NCBI RefSeq assembly: GCF_003325375.1
Contig: NZ_CP030862.1
Coordinates: 248,001-312,000 of the forward strand
Source: Streptomyces globosus
GTDB taxonomy: Bacteria > Actinomycetota > Actinomycetes > Streptomycetales > Streptomycetaceae
Direction: 5' to 3'
Length of the DNA: 64,000 nucleotides
The notes below the pieces were generated by a model. That model saw only the letters and a list, made by a program, of their open reading frames with translations. It did no database searches and was not told the origin of the DNA. A program made the translations under genes and the position numbers. Each line of letters opens with the position of its first letter. The first letter of the stretch is position 1. Shown here one piece after another: positions 25,877 through 34,595 of this stretch.

Positions 25877-26350
25877 ATGATCGACACCGACTGGCGCAGC
25901 GACCGCATAGGCAGCGCGCACCGCGGGGAGAACCCCACCGTCATGCGCCGCCTCGACCAGGGCTTCGCGGTGATCGGGGACCGGCAGTTCCTGCCCGGCT
26001 ACTCCGTCCTCCTCACCGACGACCCTTCGGTGACCCGGCTCTCGGACCTGCCCCGGCCGCGCAGGGCGGCGTACCTCGCCGACATGGAGCGGCTCGCCGA
26101 GGCCGTCGAACTGGCCTGCCGCCGCCTCGACCCGGCCTTCCGCCGCGTCAACATCGAGATCCTGGGCAACACCGACCCGTACCTGCACGCGCACGTCTGG
26201 CCCCGCTACGACTGGGAGCCGGCCGACCTGGTCCGACTGCCCGTCTGGCTGTACGGGGAGGAGTACTGGAGAGGGACCGAGCACGAACTCGGCACCCGGC
26301 ACGAGGGCCTGCGCACCGCCATCGGCGAGGAACTCGACCGGCTCGCCTGA
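25877..26350 (+). CDS. HIT-like protein (nucleotide hydrolase family)
   Basis: The 157-residue protein contains YLHAHVWPRY, a variant of the HIT-superfamily HxHxxPR pattern found in Ap4A-hydrolase-like proteins. The earlier NIEILGNTDPYLHAH segment fits this. It may hydrolyse dinucleoside polyphosphates. The frame is open 45 codons further upstream, but TACGCT (25865-25870) ends 6 bases before ATG 25877, so I take this start and a leaderless mRNA. Confidence 0.75.
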   Translation: MIDTDWRSDRIGSAHRGENPTVMRRLDQGFAVIGDRQFLPGYSVLLTDDPSVTRLSDLPRPRRAAYLADMERLAEAVELACRRLDPAFRRVNIEILGNTDPYLHAHVWPRYDWEPADLVRLPVWLYGEEYWRGTEHELGTRHEGLRTAIGEELDRLA

Positions 26351-26619
26351 CCGGGGCCGGCAGGTCAGGCCGCCGTCGCGACGCGCACGCCGAACCCGGT
26401 CAGGACAGCCCGGCCACCCGGTCAAGGGCCCGGCGCACGCGGGGGCGGGCGCCCCCGGCGCCCGTGCGCAGGCCGTCCGCGCGGCCTGGCGCCGACGGGG
26501 CGCCGAGTCCTGGCCGTTGCCCGTCCCGTACACACGCGCCGGCGATCTCGCCGCCCGGGGTGTCCACGCACCCAACAAGCTCTGGCCGCAGCACCGTTGA
26601 CGCCGCCGCCCGCGCAGGC
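26351..26619. other. intergenic stretch with a coding-like remnant
   Basis: No complete gene is seen between the convergent HIT-like and MarR genes. On the plus strand the frame ending at TGA 26598-26600 has strongly GC-biased third positions over its last 40 codons (ending in APNKLWPQHR) but no start with a ribosome site. It may be the 3' remnant of a lost gene. Confidence 0.4.
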
Positions 26620-27192
26620 TCAGTCGCCGGACGGGGGAGCGGGCGGCCCGGGGAGGGCGTCCATGGCCGCGGCCAGCCGGTCCAGTGCGGCCACGACCTC
26701 CCGGAACGCCTCGTCGCCGAGGTGCTCCGCCAGCGCCGTCGCCGCCGCCGCGTGCGCCGGTCCGATACGGGCGACCGCCGCGTGCCCCTCGCGGGTGGGG
26801 CGCAGCAGCTTCGCGCGCCGGTGCGCGGGGTTGGCCACGTACTCGGCGAGCCCCTGCGCGGCCAGCAGATCCGCCACGCGCTGGACGCTCTGCCGGGTGA
26901 TGCCCATGGCGCGGGCGATGCCGGCCACCGGCAGCGGCTCCCGCAGGACCGCGCCGAGCACCTGCCAGCGCGCCGCGGTCAGCCCGGCCGGCCGGGCCAG
27001 CTCCTCCGAGAGGGCGAGGAACCGGCCGTTGAGGCCGAAGACGCCGAGCGCTGCCGCGCTGAGCAGCTCCTGCCGCTCCCGAGTCGACAGCCCTTCGCCG
27101 CCTCCGCTGCCTCCGCCGTCTCCACCGCCTCCACCGCCTCCGCCCCGGCCGCTTCCGGCCGCGGTCCCGCCCGCCGCCGCGCGCTCAGGCAT
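26620..27192 (-). CDS. MarR family transcriptional regulator
   Basis: The 190-residue protein has an N-terminal Gly-rich low-complexity stretch (residues 8-32), then a MarR winged helix (TAARWQVLGAVL, IARAMGITRQSVQRVADLL, ANPAHRRAKLLRPT). Its start overlaps the PfpI-like gene stop (ATGCCTGA), so they are coupled. It is probably the repressor acting at the palindromes at 27911-27945 upstream of that gene. The inducing ligand is unknown. The Gly-rich start is unusual, and a later start within the frame cannot be excluded. Confidence 0.88.
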   Translation of the reverse strand: MPERAAAGGTAAGSGRGGGGGGGGDGGGSGGGEGLSTRERQELLSAAALGVFGLNGRFLALSEELARPAGLTAARWQVLGAVLREPLPVAGIARAMGITRQSVQRVADLLAAQGLAEYVANPAHRRAKLLRPTREGHAAVARIGPAHAAAATALAEHLGDEAFREVVAALDRLAAAMDALPGPPAPPSGD

Positions 27193-27817
27193 CCCCGCGC
27201 TCCGCCGCCGCCATCAGCACCGGGAACGCGCTCGCGTCCGAGTCGTGGAACAGCCGGTACCACGCGTCTAGGACCTCCGGCCCGTACACGTCCAGCCGGG
27301 CGAAGACCTCCCGCGCGAACGCCACCGGCTCCGTCGGCCCGGCGGTGACCAGGTCGCCGTCCGTCACCGCGTCGGCCTCGACGTACTGCTCTGCCCCCGC
27401 GTAGCCCGGCTGCTCCGCCAGGTAGGCCGGGGCGCCGCTGGTGTGGGCGCGCCCGTCCAGCAGCCCGGCGCGCGCCAGGCCGGCCGTGGCCCCGCAGATC
27501 GCCGCGACGGGAACCCCGGCGGCCAGGAACTCCGCCGCCTTCGCCGCGAAGGGGGCCAGCTCGTCGCCGGTGTCCCACAGCGCCGCGCCGGTCAGGATCA
27601 GCAGGGAGGAGTCCTGCGGCGACAAGTCCGACAGCGCGCCGTCGGGCCGGATGCGGACGCCGCCCATGGTGGTCACCTCCTGTCGGCCGTCGTCCGCGAC
27701 GGTCCGGACGCGGTACCCGCGCTGCGTGAGGTGTGCCGTGGTGTGGCCCGTCTCCCAGTCCGCGTACGTGTCGTACACGGCCAGGTGGACCGGCTTGTCG
27801 GAGCGGTTCGCGGTCAT
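27185..27817 (-). CDS. DJ-1/PfpI family protein
   Basis: The 210-residue protein has the DJ-1/PfpI fold: an N-terminal VHLAVYDTYADWE strand and the nucleophile elbow PVAAICGATAGLA with the conserved cysteine. Family members act as glyoxalases, chaperones or amidases. The precise role here is unknown. GGGAGGCGATCCAC precedes ATG. It is the first gene of a two-gene unit with a MarR regulator. Confidence 0.88.
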   Translation of the reverse strand: MTANRSDKPVHLAVYDTYADWETGHTTAHLTQRGYRVRTVADDGRQEVTTMGGVRIRPDGALSDLSPQDSSLLILTGAALWDTGDELAPFAAKAAEFLAAGVPVAAICGATAGLARAGLLDGRAHTSGAPAYLAEQPGYAGAEQYVEADAVTDGDLVTAGPTEPVAFAREVFARLDVYGPEVLDAWYRLFHDSDASAFPVLMAAAERGDA

Positions 27818-27910
27818 GTGGATCGCCTCCCGTGCGTATCGGCGGGCTGCTCCGGGTCCGCCGCGGCGCCGCCGCAGGTCCGCCCGGCCGCCCTGTCGAC
27901 CGGCTGCTTA

Positions 27911-27945
27911 TGACAGCAGGCTGTCATTACGTCAGCATGCTGTCA
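27911..27945. promoter_or_regulatory. MarR-type operators upstream of PfpI-marR unit
   Basis: TGACAGC-AG-GCTGTCA (27911-27926) is a perfect 7-bp inverted repeat. The palindrome CAGCATGCTG (27933-27942) follows and shares the GCTGTCA half-site. TTGACA on the minus strand falls in the second element and can act as a -35. The MarR protein encoded downstream is the obvious candidate binder. Confidence 0.65.
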
Positions 27946-28084
27946 ACCCTTGTGCCCGCCGCGTGACCGCCGCCGCGCGCCCGCCCGTACCGCGCCGCCC
28001 GGCGACAGACTGCCGAGGCCCGGCCCCGACCCCCATACACTCCGCCGATACCCCCTCCCACCTGCGCACTTCTAGCGTGGCCGC

Positions 28085-29449
28085 ATGACCCCTCATCTCC
28101 CCGCCGACGCGGACGGCGCCACCGTCAAGGCCGCCGACCGCGCCCACGTCTTCCACTCCTGGTCCGCCCAGGCCCTGATCGACCCGCTCGCCGTCGCCGG
28201 GGCCGAGGGCGCGTACTTCTGGGACTACGACGGCCGCCGCTACCTCGACTTCTCCTCCCAGCTGGTCAACACCAACATCGGCCACCAGCACCCCAGGGTC
28301 GTCGCGGCCATCCAGGAGCAGGCCGGCCGCCTGTGCACGCTCGCGCCCGGCTTCGCCGTCGACGTCCGCTCCGAGGCCGCACGCCTCATCGCCAAGCGCA
28401 CCCCCGGCGACCTGGACAAGGTCTTCTTCACCAACGGCGGCGCCGAGGCCGTCGAGAACGCCGTCCGCATGGCCCGCCTGCACACCGGCCGCCAGAAGGT
28501 CCTCTCGGCGTACCGCTCCTACCACGGCGCCACCGCCGCCGCGATCAACCTGACCGGCGACCCGCGCCGCTGGCCCTCCGACACCGGCTCCGCCGGGGTG
28601 GTCCACTTCTGGGGGCCCTTCCTCTACCGCTCGCCCTTCCACGCGACCACGGAGGCGGAGGAGTGCGAGCGGGCCCTGGCCCACCTCGCCGACACCATCG
28701 CCTTCGAGGGCCCGGCCTCCATCGCCGCGATCATCCTGGAGACCGTCCCCGGCACCGCCGGCATCATGGTGCCGCCCGCCGGCTACCTGGCCGGCGTACG
28801 CGAGCTCTGCGACCGGTACGGCATCGTCTTCATCCTCGACGAGGTCATGGCCGGCTTCGGCCGCACCGGCCGCTGGTTCGCGGCCGAGCACTGGGGCGTC
28901 ACCCCCGACCTGATCACCTTCGCGAAGGGCGTCAACAGCGGCTACGTCCCCCTCGGCGGCGTCGCCATCTCCGCAGCCATCGCCGAGACGTTCGCCACCC
29001 GCCCCTACCCGGGCGGACTGACCTACTCCGGACACCCGCTCGCCTGCGCCGCCGCCGTCGCGACCATCCGCACGATGGAGGAGGAGGGCGTCGTCGGGCA
29101 CGCCGCCCACCTCGGCCGGAACGTGATCGGACCGGCCCTTGCCGAGATCGCCGAACGCCACCCGTCGGTCGGCGACGTCCGCGGCCTCGGCGCCTTCTGG
29201 GCCGTCGAGCTCGTCCGCGACCGGGAGACCCGCGAGCCGCTCGTCCCGTACAACGCCGCCGGCGCGGACAACGCGCCGATGGCCGAGTTCGCGGCCGCCT
29301 GCAAGGCCTCCGGGCTGTGGCCGTTCGTGAACATGAACCGCGTCCACGTCGTCCCGCCCTGCACCGTCACCGAGGCCGAGGCGAAGGAGGGCCTGGCCCT
29401 GCTGGACGAGGCGCTCACGGTCGCCGACCGGCACACGGCCTCCGCCTGA
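28085..29449 (+). CDS. class III (omega) aminotransferase
   Basis: The 454-residue PLP enzyme has FTNGGAEAVENAVRMAR, YHGAT, ILDEVMAGFGRTGRWF and the Schiff-base Lys281 in TFAKGVNSGYVPLGG. The sequence resembles taurine/beta-alanine/putrescine-pyruvate aminotransferases; the amine donor cannot be read. TAGCGT (28073-28078) ends 6 bases before ATG, so a leaderless mRNA is likely. A GntR regulator follows about 100 bases downstream and could control it. Confidence 0.9.
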   Translation: MTPHLPADADGATVKAADRAHVFHSWSAQALIDPLAVAGAEGAYFWDYDGRRYLDFSSQLVNTNIGHQHPRVVAAIQEQAGRLCTLAPGFAVDVRSEAARLIAKRTPGDLDKVFFTNGGAEAVENAVRMARLHTGRQKVLSAYRSYHGATAAAINLTGDPRRWPSDTGSAGVVHFWGPFLYRSPFHATTEAEECERALAHLADTIAFEGPASIAAIILETVPGTAGIMVPPAGYLAGVRELCDRYGIVFILDEVMAGFGRTGRWFAAEHWGVTPDLITFAKGVNSGYVPLGGVAISAAIAETFATRPYPGGLTYSGHPLACAAAVATIRTMEEEGVVGHAAHLGRNVIGPALAEIAERHPSVGDVRGLGAFWAVELVRDRETREPLVPYNAAGADNAPMAEFAAACKASGLWPFVNMNRVHVVPPCTVTEAEAKEGLALLDEALTVADRHTASA

Positions 29450-29547
29450 CCGGGGGCGAACTCGGTAACAGCACCGAATCGATCGGTTTTCGGCCGCGCT
29501 GCCTGCCCTAAGGTGTCCGAAGTTCACCCCAAGGAGTAAGGACCCCC

Positions 29548-30228
29548 ATGGCAGGCAGCGCCGCCGTCACCCGCAACACACTCCGCCGGCAGATCGCGGA
29601 CGCGCTGCGCGACGAGGTGCTGGCCGGGCGCCTGCCACCGGGCACCGAGTTCACCGTCAAGCAGATCGCCGAACAGTACGGCGTCTCCGCGACGCCGGTG
29701 CGCGAGGCGCTCGTCGACCTCGCCGCGCAGGGACTGCTGGAATCCGACCAGCACCGCGGCTTCCGCGTGCGCGCCTTCACCCTGGACGACTTCCGGGGGA
29801 TGATCGAGGCCCGTACGCTCATAGTCGACGGGATCTTCCGGCGGCTCGTGGAGCGCGGCACCGCGCCCGGCTGCGGCGAGAGGCTGGTGTCGGTGCGCCG
29901 TCGGGCCGAAGAGGCGTGTCGGGCCGTGCAGAGCGGCTCGCTCGAAGTGCTGATCGGCTACGACCTGCGCTTCTGGAGGGAGCTGAGCGGGCTGGTCGGC
30001 AACACGTACATCTCGGATTTCCTGCACCGCATCCGCGTGCAGTGCTGGGCCTTCGCCGTGCCGCACCTGAAGGCGGCACCGGACCTGAACGCCGGGCTGT
30101 GGTCCGGCCACAACGAGCTGATCGACGCGGTCACCCGCGGCGACGCCGACGAGGTGCGCCGCCTCGTGCACGCGTACAACCAGCACGGCCTGGACTGGGC
30201 CGCCACGCTGACGACGGCCGACGCATGA
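29548..30228 (+). CDS. GntR family regulator (FCD/FadR type)
   Basis: The 226-residue protein has an N-terminal winged helix (LRRQIADALRDEVLAGRLPPG, QIAEQYGVSATPVREALVDL) and a helical FCD-type ligand domain. AAGGAGTAAGG precedes ATG, and TAAGGT about 35 bases upstream may be its -10. The stop overlaps the start of the glycosyltransferase fusion (ATGA), so they are co-transcribed although no functional link is obvious. Confidence 0.88.
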   Translation: MAGSAAVTRNTLRRQIADALRDEVLAGRLPPGTEFTVKQIAEQYGVSATPVREALVDLAAQGLLESDQHRGFRVRAFTLDDFRGMIEARTLIVDGIFRRLVERGTAPGCGERLVSVRRRAEEACRAVQSGSLEVLIGYDLRFWRELSGLVGNTYISDFLHRIRVQCWAFAVPHLKAAPDLNAGLWSGHNELIDAVTRGDADEVRRLVHAYNQHGLDWAATLTTADA

Positions 30229-32750
30229 GCGCCGCGAACGCGGACTCCGCCGCCACCACCCTGCCCGGCCCGGCCGCTGCCCCGGGCGGCCCCGCCGCGC
30301 CCGCCGGCCTCTCCGTCGTCGTCCCCGCCTACCGCGACGGGCACCGCATCCGCGCCACGGCCGCCGCCCTCCGCGAGCACCTCGACTCCCGCCTCGGAAC
30401 CGGACCCGGCGCCTGGGAGCTCGTCGTCGCCGACGACGGCTCCGACGACGACACCGCCGCCGCCGTCGCGGCCGAGGCTGCCGTCGATCCGCGGATCCGG
30501 CTCGTCCGCCTCGACGCCCCCCGCGGCAAGGGCGCCGCCCTGCGCGCCGGAGTCGCCGCTTCCACGGGTCGCCGCATCCTCCTGGCCGACGCCGGCCTCG
30601 GCGTGCCGCCGGAGGAACTGGACCGCCTCGAACCGCTCCTGGCCCCGCCCGCCGGCCTCCCCGCCGACCGGGACCCGCACACACCGGCCGCCGAAGCAGC
30701 CGAAGCAGCCGAAGCGCCCGGAACCCCCGGAGCCTCCGCACTCCCCGTCGCCGTCCTCGGTCGCACCGGCAGCCGCCTCGTCCGCGCCCTCGGCATCCCC
30801 GGCGTCCCCGGCTTCCGGGCCGACACCTGCGCGTTCGCCCTCCTCGACGGCGACCGGGCGCGTGCCGCCTTCGCCGCCTCCACCCTCGACGGCCCCGCCG
30901 TCGACGCCGAGGTGACCCGCCTGCTGCGCCGCGAGGCCGGACCCGGCGCCGTCGCCGACGCGCCCGTACGCCGCTCCGCCGCGCCGACCGGCCCGCCCGG
31001 CCGCCGCCCCGCGGGCGGCCGCCGCCGCGCGCTCGCCGACCTGTGGCGCCTGAACGCCGGCGGCCTCGCCGTCGCCGGGGTGTTCCTCGCCCTGTCCTTC
31101 TACCTCTTCCACGGCCTGTGGGCCGACCTCGACGGCCGCTACCTGCGCGACGCCCTCCAGGACCAGAACCAGTGGGAGTGGTTCACCGGTGTCGTCGCCG
31201 ACAACGTCACCCACCTGCGGAACCCCCTCTTCACCACCGCCCAGGGCATGCCCGACGGCGTGAACCTGATGGCGAACGCCACGATGCTCGGCCTGAACGT
31301 CCCGTTCATCCCGATCACGCTGCTGTTCGGGGAGACGGTCACCTTCGCCCTCGTCCTCACGCTCGGCATGGCCGCCAGCGCCTGGACCTGGTACTGGCTG
31401 ATCCGCCGCCGCTTCGTCCGCAGCCGGTGGGCCGCCGCCGCGGGCGGGGCGCTCGCCGCGTTCGCGCCGCCGATGGTCTCGCACGCCAACGGCCACCCGA
31501 ACTTCGTCGTCCTCTTCATGCTGCCGCTGATCGTCGACCGAGCCCTGCGCCTGTGCGAGGGCCGCCGCGTCGTCCGCGACGGGGTGCTGCTCGGCCTGTT
31601 CGCGGCGTACCAGATCTTCATCGGCGAGGAGCCGCTGCTCATCGCCGCGCTCGGCATGCTGCTGTTCTGCCTGGCGTACCTGGCGGTCGACCGGCGGCGC
31701 GCCCTGGCCGCCGCGCGCCCCCTCGCGCGCGGCCTCGCCATCGCGCTGGCCGTGTGCCTGCCGCTGGTGGCGGTCCCGCTGTACTGGCAGTTCCTCGGCC
31801 CGCAGAGCTACCACTCGGTCCTCCACGGCGACAACGCCGGCAACAGCCCGCGCGCGCTGATCGAGTACGCCGCCCGGTCCCTCTTCGGCGACGCCGAGAC
31901 CGCCGCCCGGCTCTCCATGAACACCACCGAGCAGAACGCCTTCTACGGCTGGCCGCTGCTCGCCTTCGGCACCGCCGTGTGCGTCTGGCTGTGGCGCCGG
32001 CCCGGCATCCGCGCACTGGCCCTCACCGGCACCGCCGCGCTGCTGCTCTCGCTGGGGCCCCGGGTGCGGCTGCCGCTCACCGACATCGTGCTGCCCGGCC
32101 CCTGGGCGGCGCTCGCCCACGCGCCGCTGTTCGAGTCGGTGATCGAGGGCCGCGTCGCGATGGTGTGCGCCCCGATCCTCGGCATCCTGCTGGCGCTGGC
32201 CCTCGACGGGGCCGCCCGCGCCCGGGTGCGCGAGCTGCGGACGCTCGGCCTGCTCGCGGCGGCCGCTGCCGTGATCCCGGTGCTGCCGCTGCCGCTCGCG
32301 GTACGGGACCGGGCGCCGGTGCCCGCGTTCATCACCTCGGGCGCCTGGAAGGACTACGTCCGCGAGGGCGAGGCCCTCGTCCCGGTGCCGCTCCCCGACC
32401 CGGGCCAGGCCGACGCGCTGCACTGGCAGGTCGAGGCGGACTTCGGCTTCCGGCTGGCCGGCGGCTACTTCAACGGCCCGTGGGGCGAGGAGCGCATCGG
32501 CATCTACGGGGCCCCGCCGCGGCACCTGTCGAACCTGCTGCGGGACGTCCGCTACGGCGCCCCGGCCCCCGAGGCCACCCCGGAGTGGCGGGAGCAGGCC
32601 CGCCAGGACCTGGCGCACTGGAAGGCGGGCGCCGTGGTGCTTCCCTCCCAGGACCGGGACGAGGAGCTGCGCAGCCTGCTGACGGGGCTGCTCGGCGCGG
32701 AGCCGGAGCGGGTCCGGGACGCCTGGGTCTGGCGGGTGGGCCGCCGGTAG
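30225..32750 (+). CDS. GT2 glycosyltransferase fused to polytopic membrane domain
   Basis: The 841-residue protein joins two modules. Residues about 25-260 are a GT2 (GT-A) domain like dolichyl-phosphate glycosyltransferases (VVVPAYRDGHRI, VVADDGSDDDT, RGKGAALRAG). The usual DADL metal motif reads DAGL. Residues about 285-690 hold ten or more membrane segments in a GT-C-like arrangement, followed by an extracytoplasmic C-terminal domain. One idea is polyprenyl-phosphate sugar synthesis coupled to transfer outside the membrane, but the changed DxD makes N-terminal catalysis doubtful. The GT2 linker has an EAAEAAEA-rich low-complexity part. A terminator follows. Confidence 0.8.
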   Translation: MSAANADSAATTLPGPAAAPGGPAAPAGLSVVVPAYRDGHRIRATAAALREHLDSRLGTGPGAWELVVADDGSDDDTAAAVAAEAAVDPRIRLVRLDAPRGKGAALRAGVAASTGRRILLADAGLGVPPEELDRLEPLLAPPAGLPADRDPHTPAAEAAEAAEAPGTPGASALPVAVLGRTGSRLVRALGIPGVPGFRADTCAFALLDGDRARAAFAASTLDGPAVDAEVTRLLRREAGPGAVADAPVRRSAAPTGPPGRRPAGGRRRALADLWRLNAGGLAVAGVFLALSFYLFHGLWADLDGRYLRDALQDQNQWEWFTGVVADNVTHLRNPLFTTAQGMPDGVNLMANATMLGLNVPFIPITLLFGETVTFALVLTLGMAASAWTWYWLIRRRFVRSRWAAAAGGALAAFAPPMVSHANGHPNFVVLFMLPLIVDRALRLCEGRRVVRDGVLLGLFAAYQIFIGEEPLLIAALGMLLFCLAYLAVDRRRALAAARPLARGLAIALAVCLPLVAVPLYWQFLGPQSYHSVLHGDNAGNSPRALIEYAARSLFGDAETAARLSMNTTEQNAFYGWPLLAFGTAVCVWLWRRPGIRALALTGTAALLLSLGPRVRLPLTDIVLPGPWAALAHAPLFESVIEGRVAMVCAPILGILLALALDGAARARVRELRTLGLLAAAAAVIPVLPLPLAVRDRAPVPAFITSGAWKDYVREGEALVPVPLPDPGQADALHWQVEADFGFRLAGGYFNGPWGEERIGIYGAPPRHLSNLLRDVRYGAPAPEATPEWREQARQDLAHWKAGAVVLPSQDRDEELRSLLTGLLGAEPERVRDAWVWRVGRR

Positions 32751-32752
32751 CA

Positions 32753-32789
32753 GGTCTCCGGGCGCCAGGCCGCCCGGTGGCCGGAGACC
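32753..32789. terminator. hairpin after the glycosyltransferase fusion gene
   Basis: Perfect 9-bp arms GGTCTCCGG / CCGGAGACC, starting 3 bases after the stop, enclose a GC-rich 19-base loop. Confidence 0.7.
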
Positions 32790-32887
32790 GCCCCCGGCGG
32801 CCCCCGGGTTCTGCGCGGCCCTTCGCTCCGCGTGTCCGGAGCACTACGCTGACGGCATCGGCGCGACAACGACTGATCGGAGCCCGA

Positions 32888-33538
32888 GTGGCCTGTGACC
32901 TGTGGCTGGTTCCCCTTGTCGACGTGCTGTGCCACAGCGCCGACAACCCCTTCGCGGAAGAGATCGCCTCGTACGACAAGGCGCTGGGCGAGGCCGGGCT
33001 GCCGTCCGTCCCGGTCTTCGCGTACATGCCGGGGCTGAGCGGGGACGTCGCCCCGGTCGCCGGGTTCGACTACGACGCCCTGCACTTCCTGCGGCGGGCC
33101 TACCTGCTGCGGGTCTGCGGACTGCCGGTCACGCCCGTCGACGAGCTGGGCGGGGACTACGAGCAGCTGCTGGAGATGTTCGAGGCGGCGGCCCAGCAGT
33201 CGCACCTGGTCTGGCACTACGACCACGCGGGCGCGTATGTGCCGGTGGACTTCCCGGCGCCGCTGGCCAACGAGGAGCTGCTGGCCGGGGGCGGCCCGCT
33301 GGGCTCGGCGCAGGGCCTGCTGCGGGAGCTCGCGGTGGTGGCCCCGGCGATCGGGATCGACCCGGCGAACCCGCCGGTGGCGCCGGCCCCGCCCGGCCGG
33401 CCGACGTCGCTGGAGGAGCCGGCGGGGCCGATCCCGTACGACGACAGCCCCTTCGCGCGGGAGCGGCACGTGTGGCTGGGCCTGCACGCGGCGGCGACGC
33501 GGAGCCTCGGCCAGGGCTCGATGATCATCTTCAGCTGA
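32888..33538 (+). CDS. hypothetical protein
   Basis: The 216-residue soluble protein begins MACDLWLVPLVDVLCHSADNPF. It has acidic, aromatic-rich segments (HLVWHYDHAGAYVPVDFP), a Pro-rich linker (about 160-180) and ends GQGSMIIFS. I do not recognise a family. The internal acidic/aromatic pattern suggests a compact enzyme-like or immunity-like fold, but nothing catalytic is clear. TACGCT about 37 bases upstream is a plausible -10, and CGGAGCCCGA precedes the GTG start. It converges with the SLATT gene 34 bases away. Confidence 0.75.
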   Translation: MACDLWLVPLVDVLCHSADNPFAEEIASYDKALGEAGLPSVPVFAYMPGLSGDVAPVAGFDYDALHFLRRAYLLRVCGLPVTPVDELGGDYEQLLEMFEAAAQQSHLVWHYDHAGAYVPVDFPAPLANEELLAGGGPLGSAQGLLRELAVVAPAIGIDPANPPVAPAPPGRPTSLEEPAGPIPYDDSPFARERHVWLGLHAAATRSLGQGSMIIFS

Positions 33539-33572
33539 GGCCGCCCGCGCCCGCCCGCGTCCCCGCCGCAGG

Positions 33573-34340
33573 TCAGCGGGGCTGCTCGGGCGGCCGCTGC
33601 CGCGGCATGTTCGGGCGCGTCCCCGGCGGGAGCGGGAAGCGGGCCGGCGGCGCGCCGGCCTCCGAGGCGCGGCCGGCGGACCCGCCGAGGGACTGCATCA
33701 CCAGCGGCGCCGGGCCGACGCTGAACTCGACCATCCACTCGGCCGTCTCCGAGCGCACCAGCTCCGTGATGTCCTCCGAGAAGCGGCGCAGGACCGTCAG
33801 GCAGCGCTCGGCGGCCTCGCTGGCGGTGCCCTCGGTGGGTCCCAGCACCTCGCGCACGTTCTCCGAGGCCCAGTCGAACTGCAGGGTCTGCAGGCGGCGC
33901 TGTACCGCCTGCGCCGTGGCGACGTCGCGCATCCAGCCGGAGGTGAGGCCGAAGAACCGGTCGCAGGCCAGGCAGGCGGCGCTCAGCAGCAGTGCGAGGT
34001 AGCCGTACTGCGACGCGCCGTGCGCGGCCCCGGCCAGGTCCAGCAGCGGCATCGCGGCGCCGGCGACCGCGCCGGCAGCGGTTCCCGCCCGCAGGATTCG
34101 CGCGCCCCGCCGCTTGAACGCCCGGTCGGAGAGGTACCACTCGGCGGTGCGCAGCGCGTCGGCCTCGACCCGCCGGTACAGCTCGTCCAGCCGCTCGGCC
34201 GGCTCGCCCCAGTCCCCCAGGGGGAACGGCCCCCCGGTCAGGTCGCCCGCCGCCATCGGTCCGCCGCCCTCCTCCCGGGGGTCCCGGGGCTCCCGGGGAT
34301 CCCGGGCGGGCCCCTCGGGCTGCATCTCCGGCTGGCTCAC
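33573..34340 (-). CDS. SLATT domain protein (two-TM)
   Basis: The 255-residue protein has a basic cytosolic helix (DELYRRVEADALRTAEWYLS), two hydrophobic segments (about 85-105 and 120-140) and a long helical C-terminal part (RRLQTLQFDWASENV), matching SLATT proteins. SLATT families are predicted membrane effectors linked to nucleotide-signal conflict systems. No SMODS/cGAS-like synthase or nuclease is adjacent, so a defence role is unproven; it is conserved chromosomally in Streptomyces as I recall. GTG follows GAGGGAGCGCCGG. The N-terminal 30 residues are Arg/Pro/Glu-rich, and the last 30 are Pro-rich. Confidence 0.75.
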   Translation of the reverse strand: MSQPEMQPEGPARDPREPRDPREEGGGPMAAGDLTGGPFPLGDWGEPAERLDELYRRVEADALRTAEWYLSDRAFKRRGARILRAGTAAGAVAGAAMPLLDLAGAAHGASQYGYLALLLSAACLACDRFFGLTSGWMRDVATAQAVQRRLQTLQFDWASENVREVLGPTEGTASEAAERCLTVLRRFSEDITELVRSETAEWMVEFSVGPAPLVMQSLGGSAGRASEAGAPPARFPLPPGTRPNMPRQRPPEQPR

Positions 34341-34595
34341 CCGGCGCTCCCTCTGCTGCGCTGACGTGTGGTGGTGCGCGTGTGCTAAATGGTGCGCATG
34401 CCCTTTCCTACCTTCGAATGGCGGCCGGTGGGCGAGGAATCCCCGGTTTTCCGCCCGCAGGAAGGTCCCCATCAGCGGTGCGCACGCCGCGCCCCTCACT
34501 CGAAAGAGTTGGTCCTCTCGGCGTAGGGCGCTGCGCGCGGTGAGCACGTAGGCTCGGATTGACCAAGCGTCCCGACGTACGGAGTGAATCACCTG

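Noticed and set aside
29958..32618. 886-codon minus-strand frame opposite the glycosyltransferase fusion
   Set aside because: It is Gly/Glu/Val-rich with no motif and lies wholly antisense to a gene with GT2 and membrane features.
33573..34340. SLATT gene as part of a CBASS operon
   Set aside because: No SMODS/cGAS-like synthase, E1/E2/JAB or nuclease gene is nearby.
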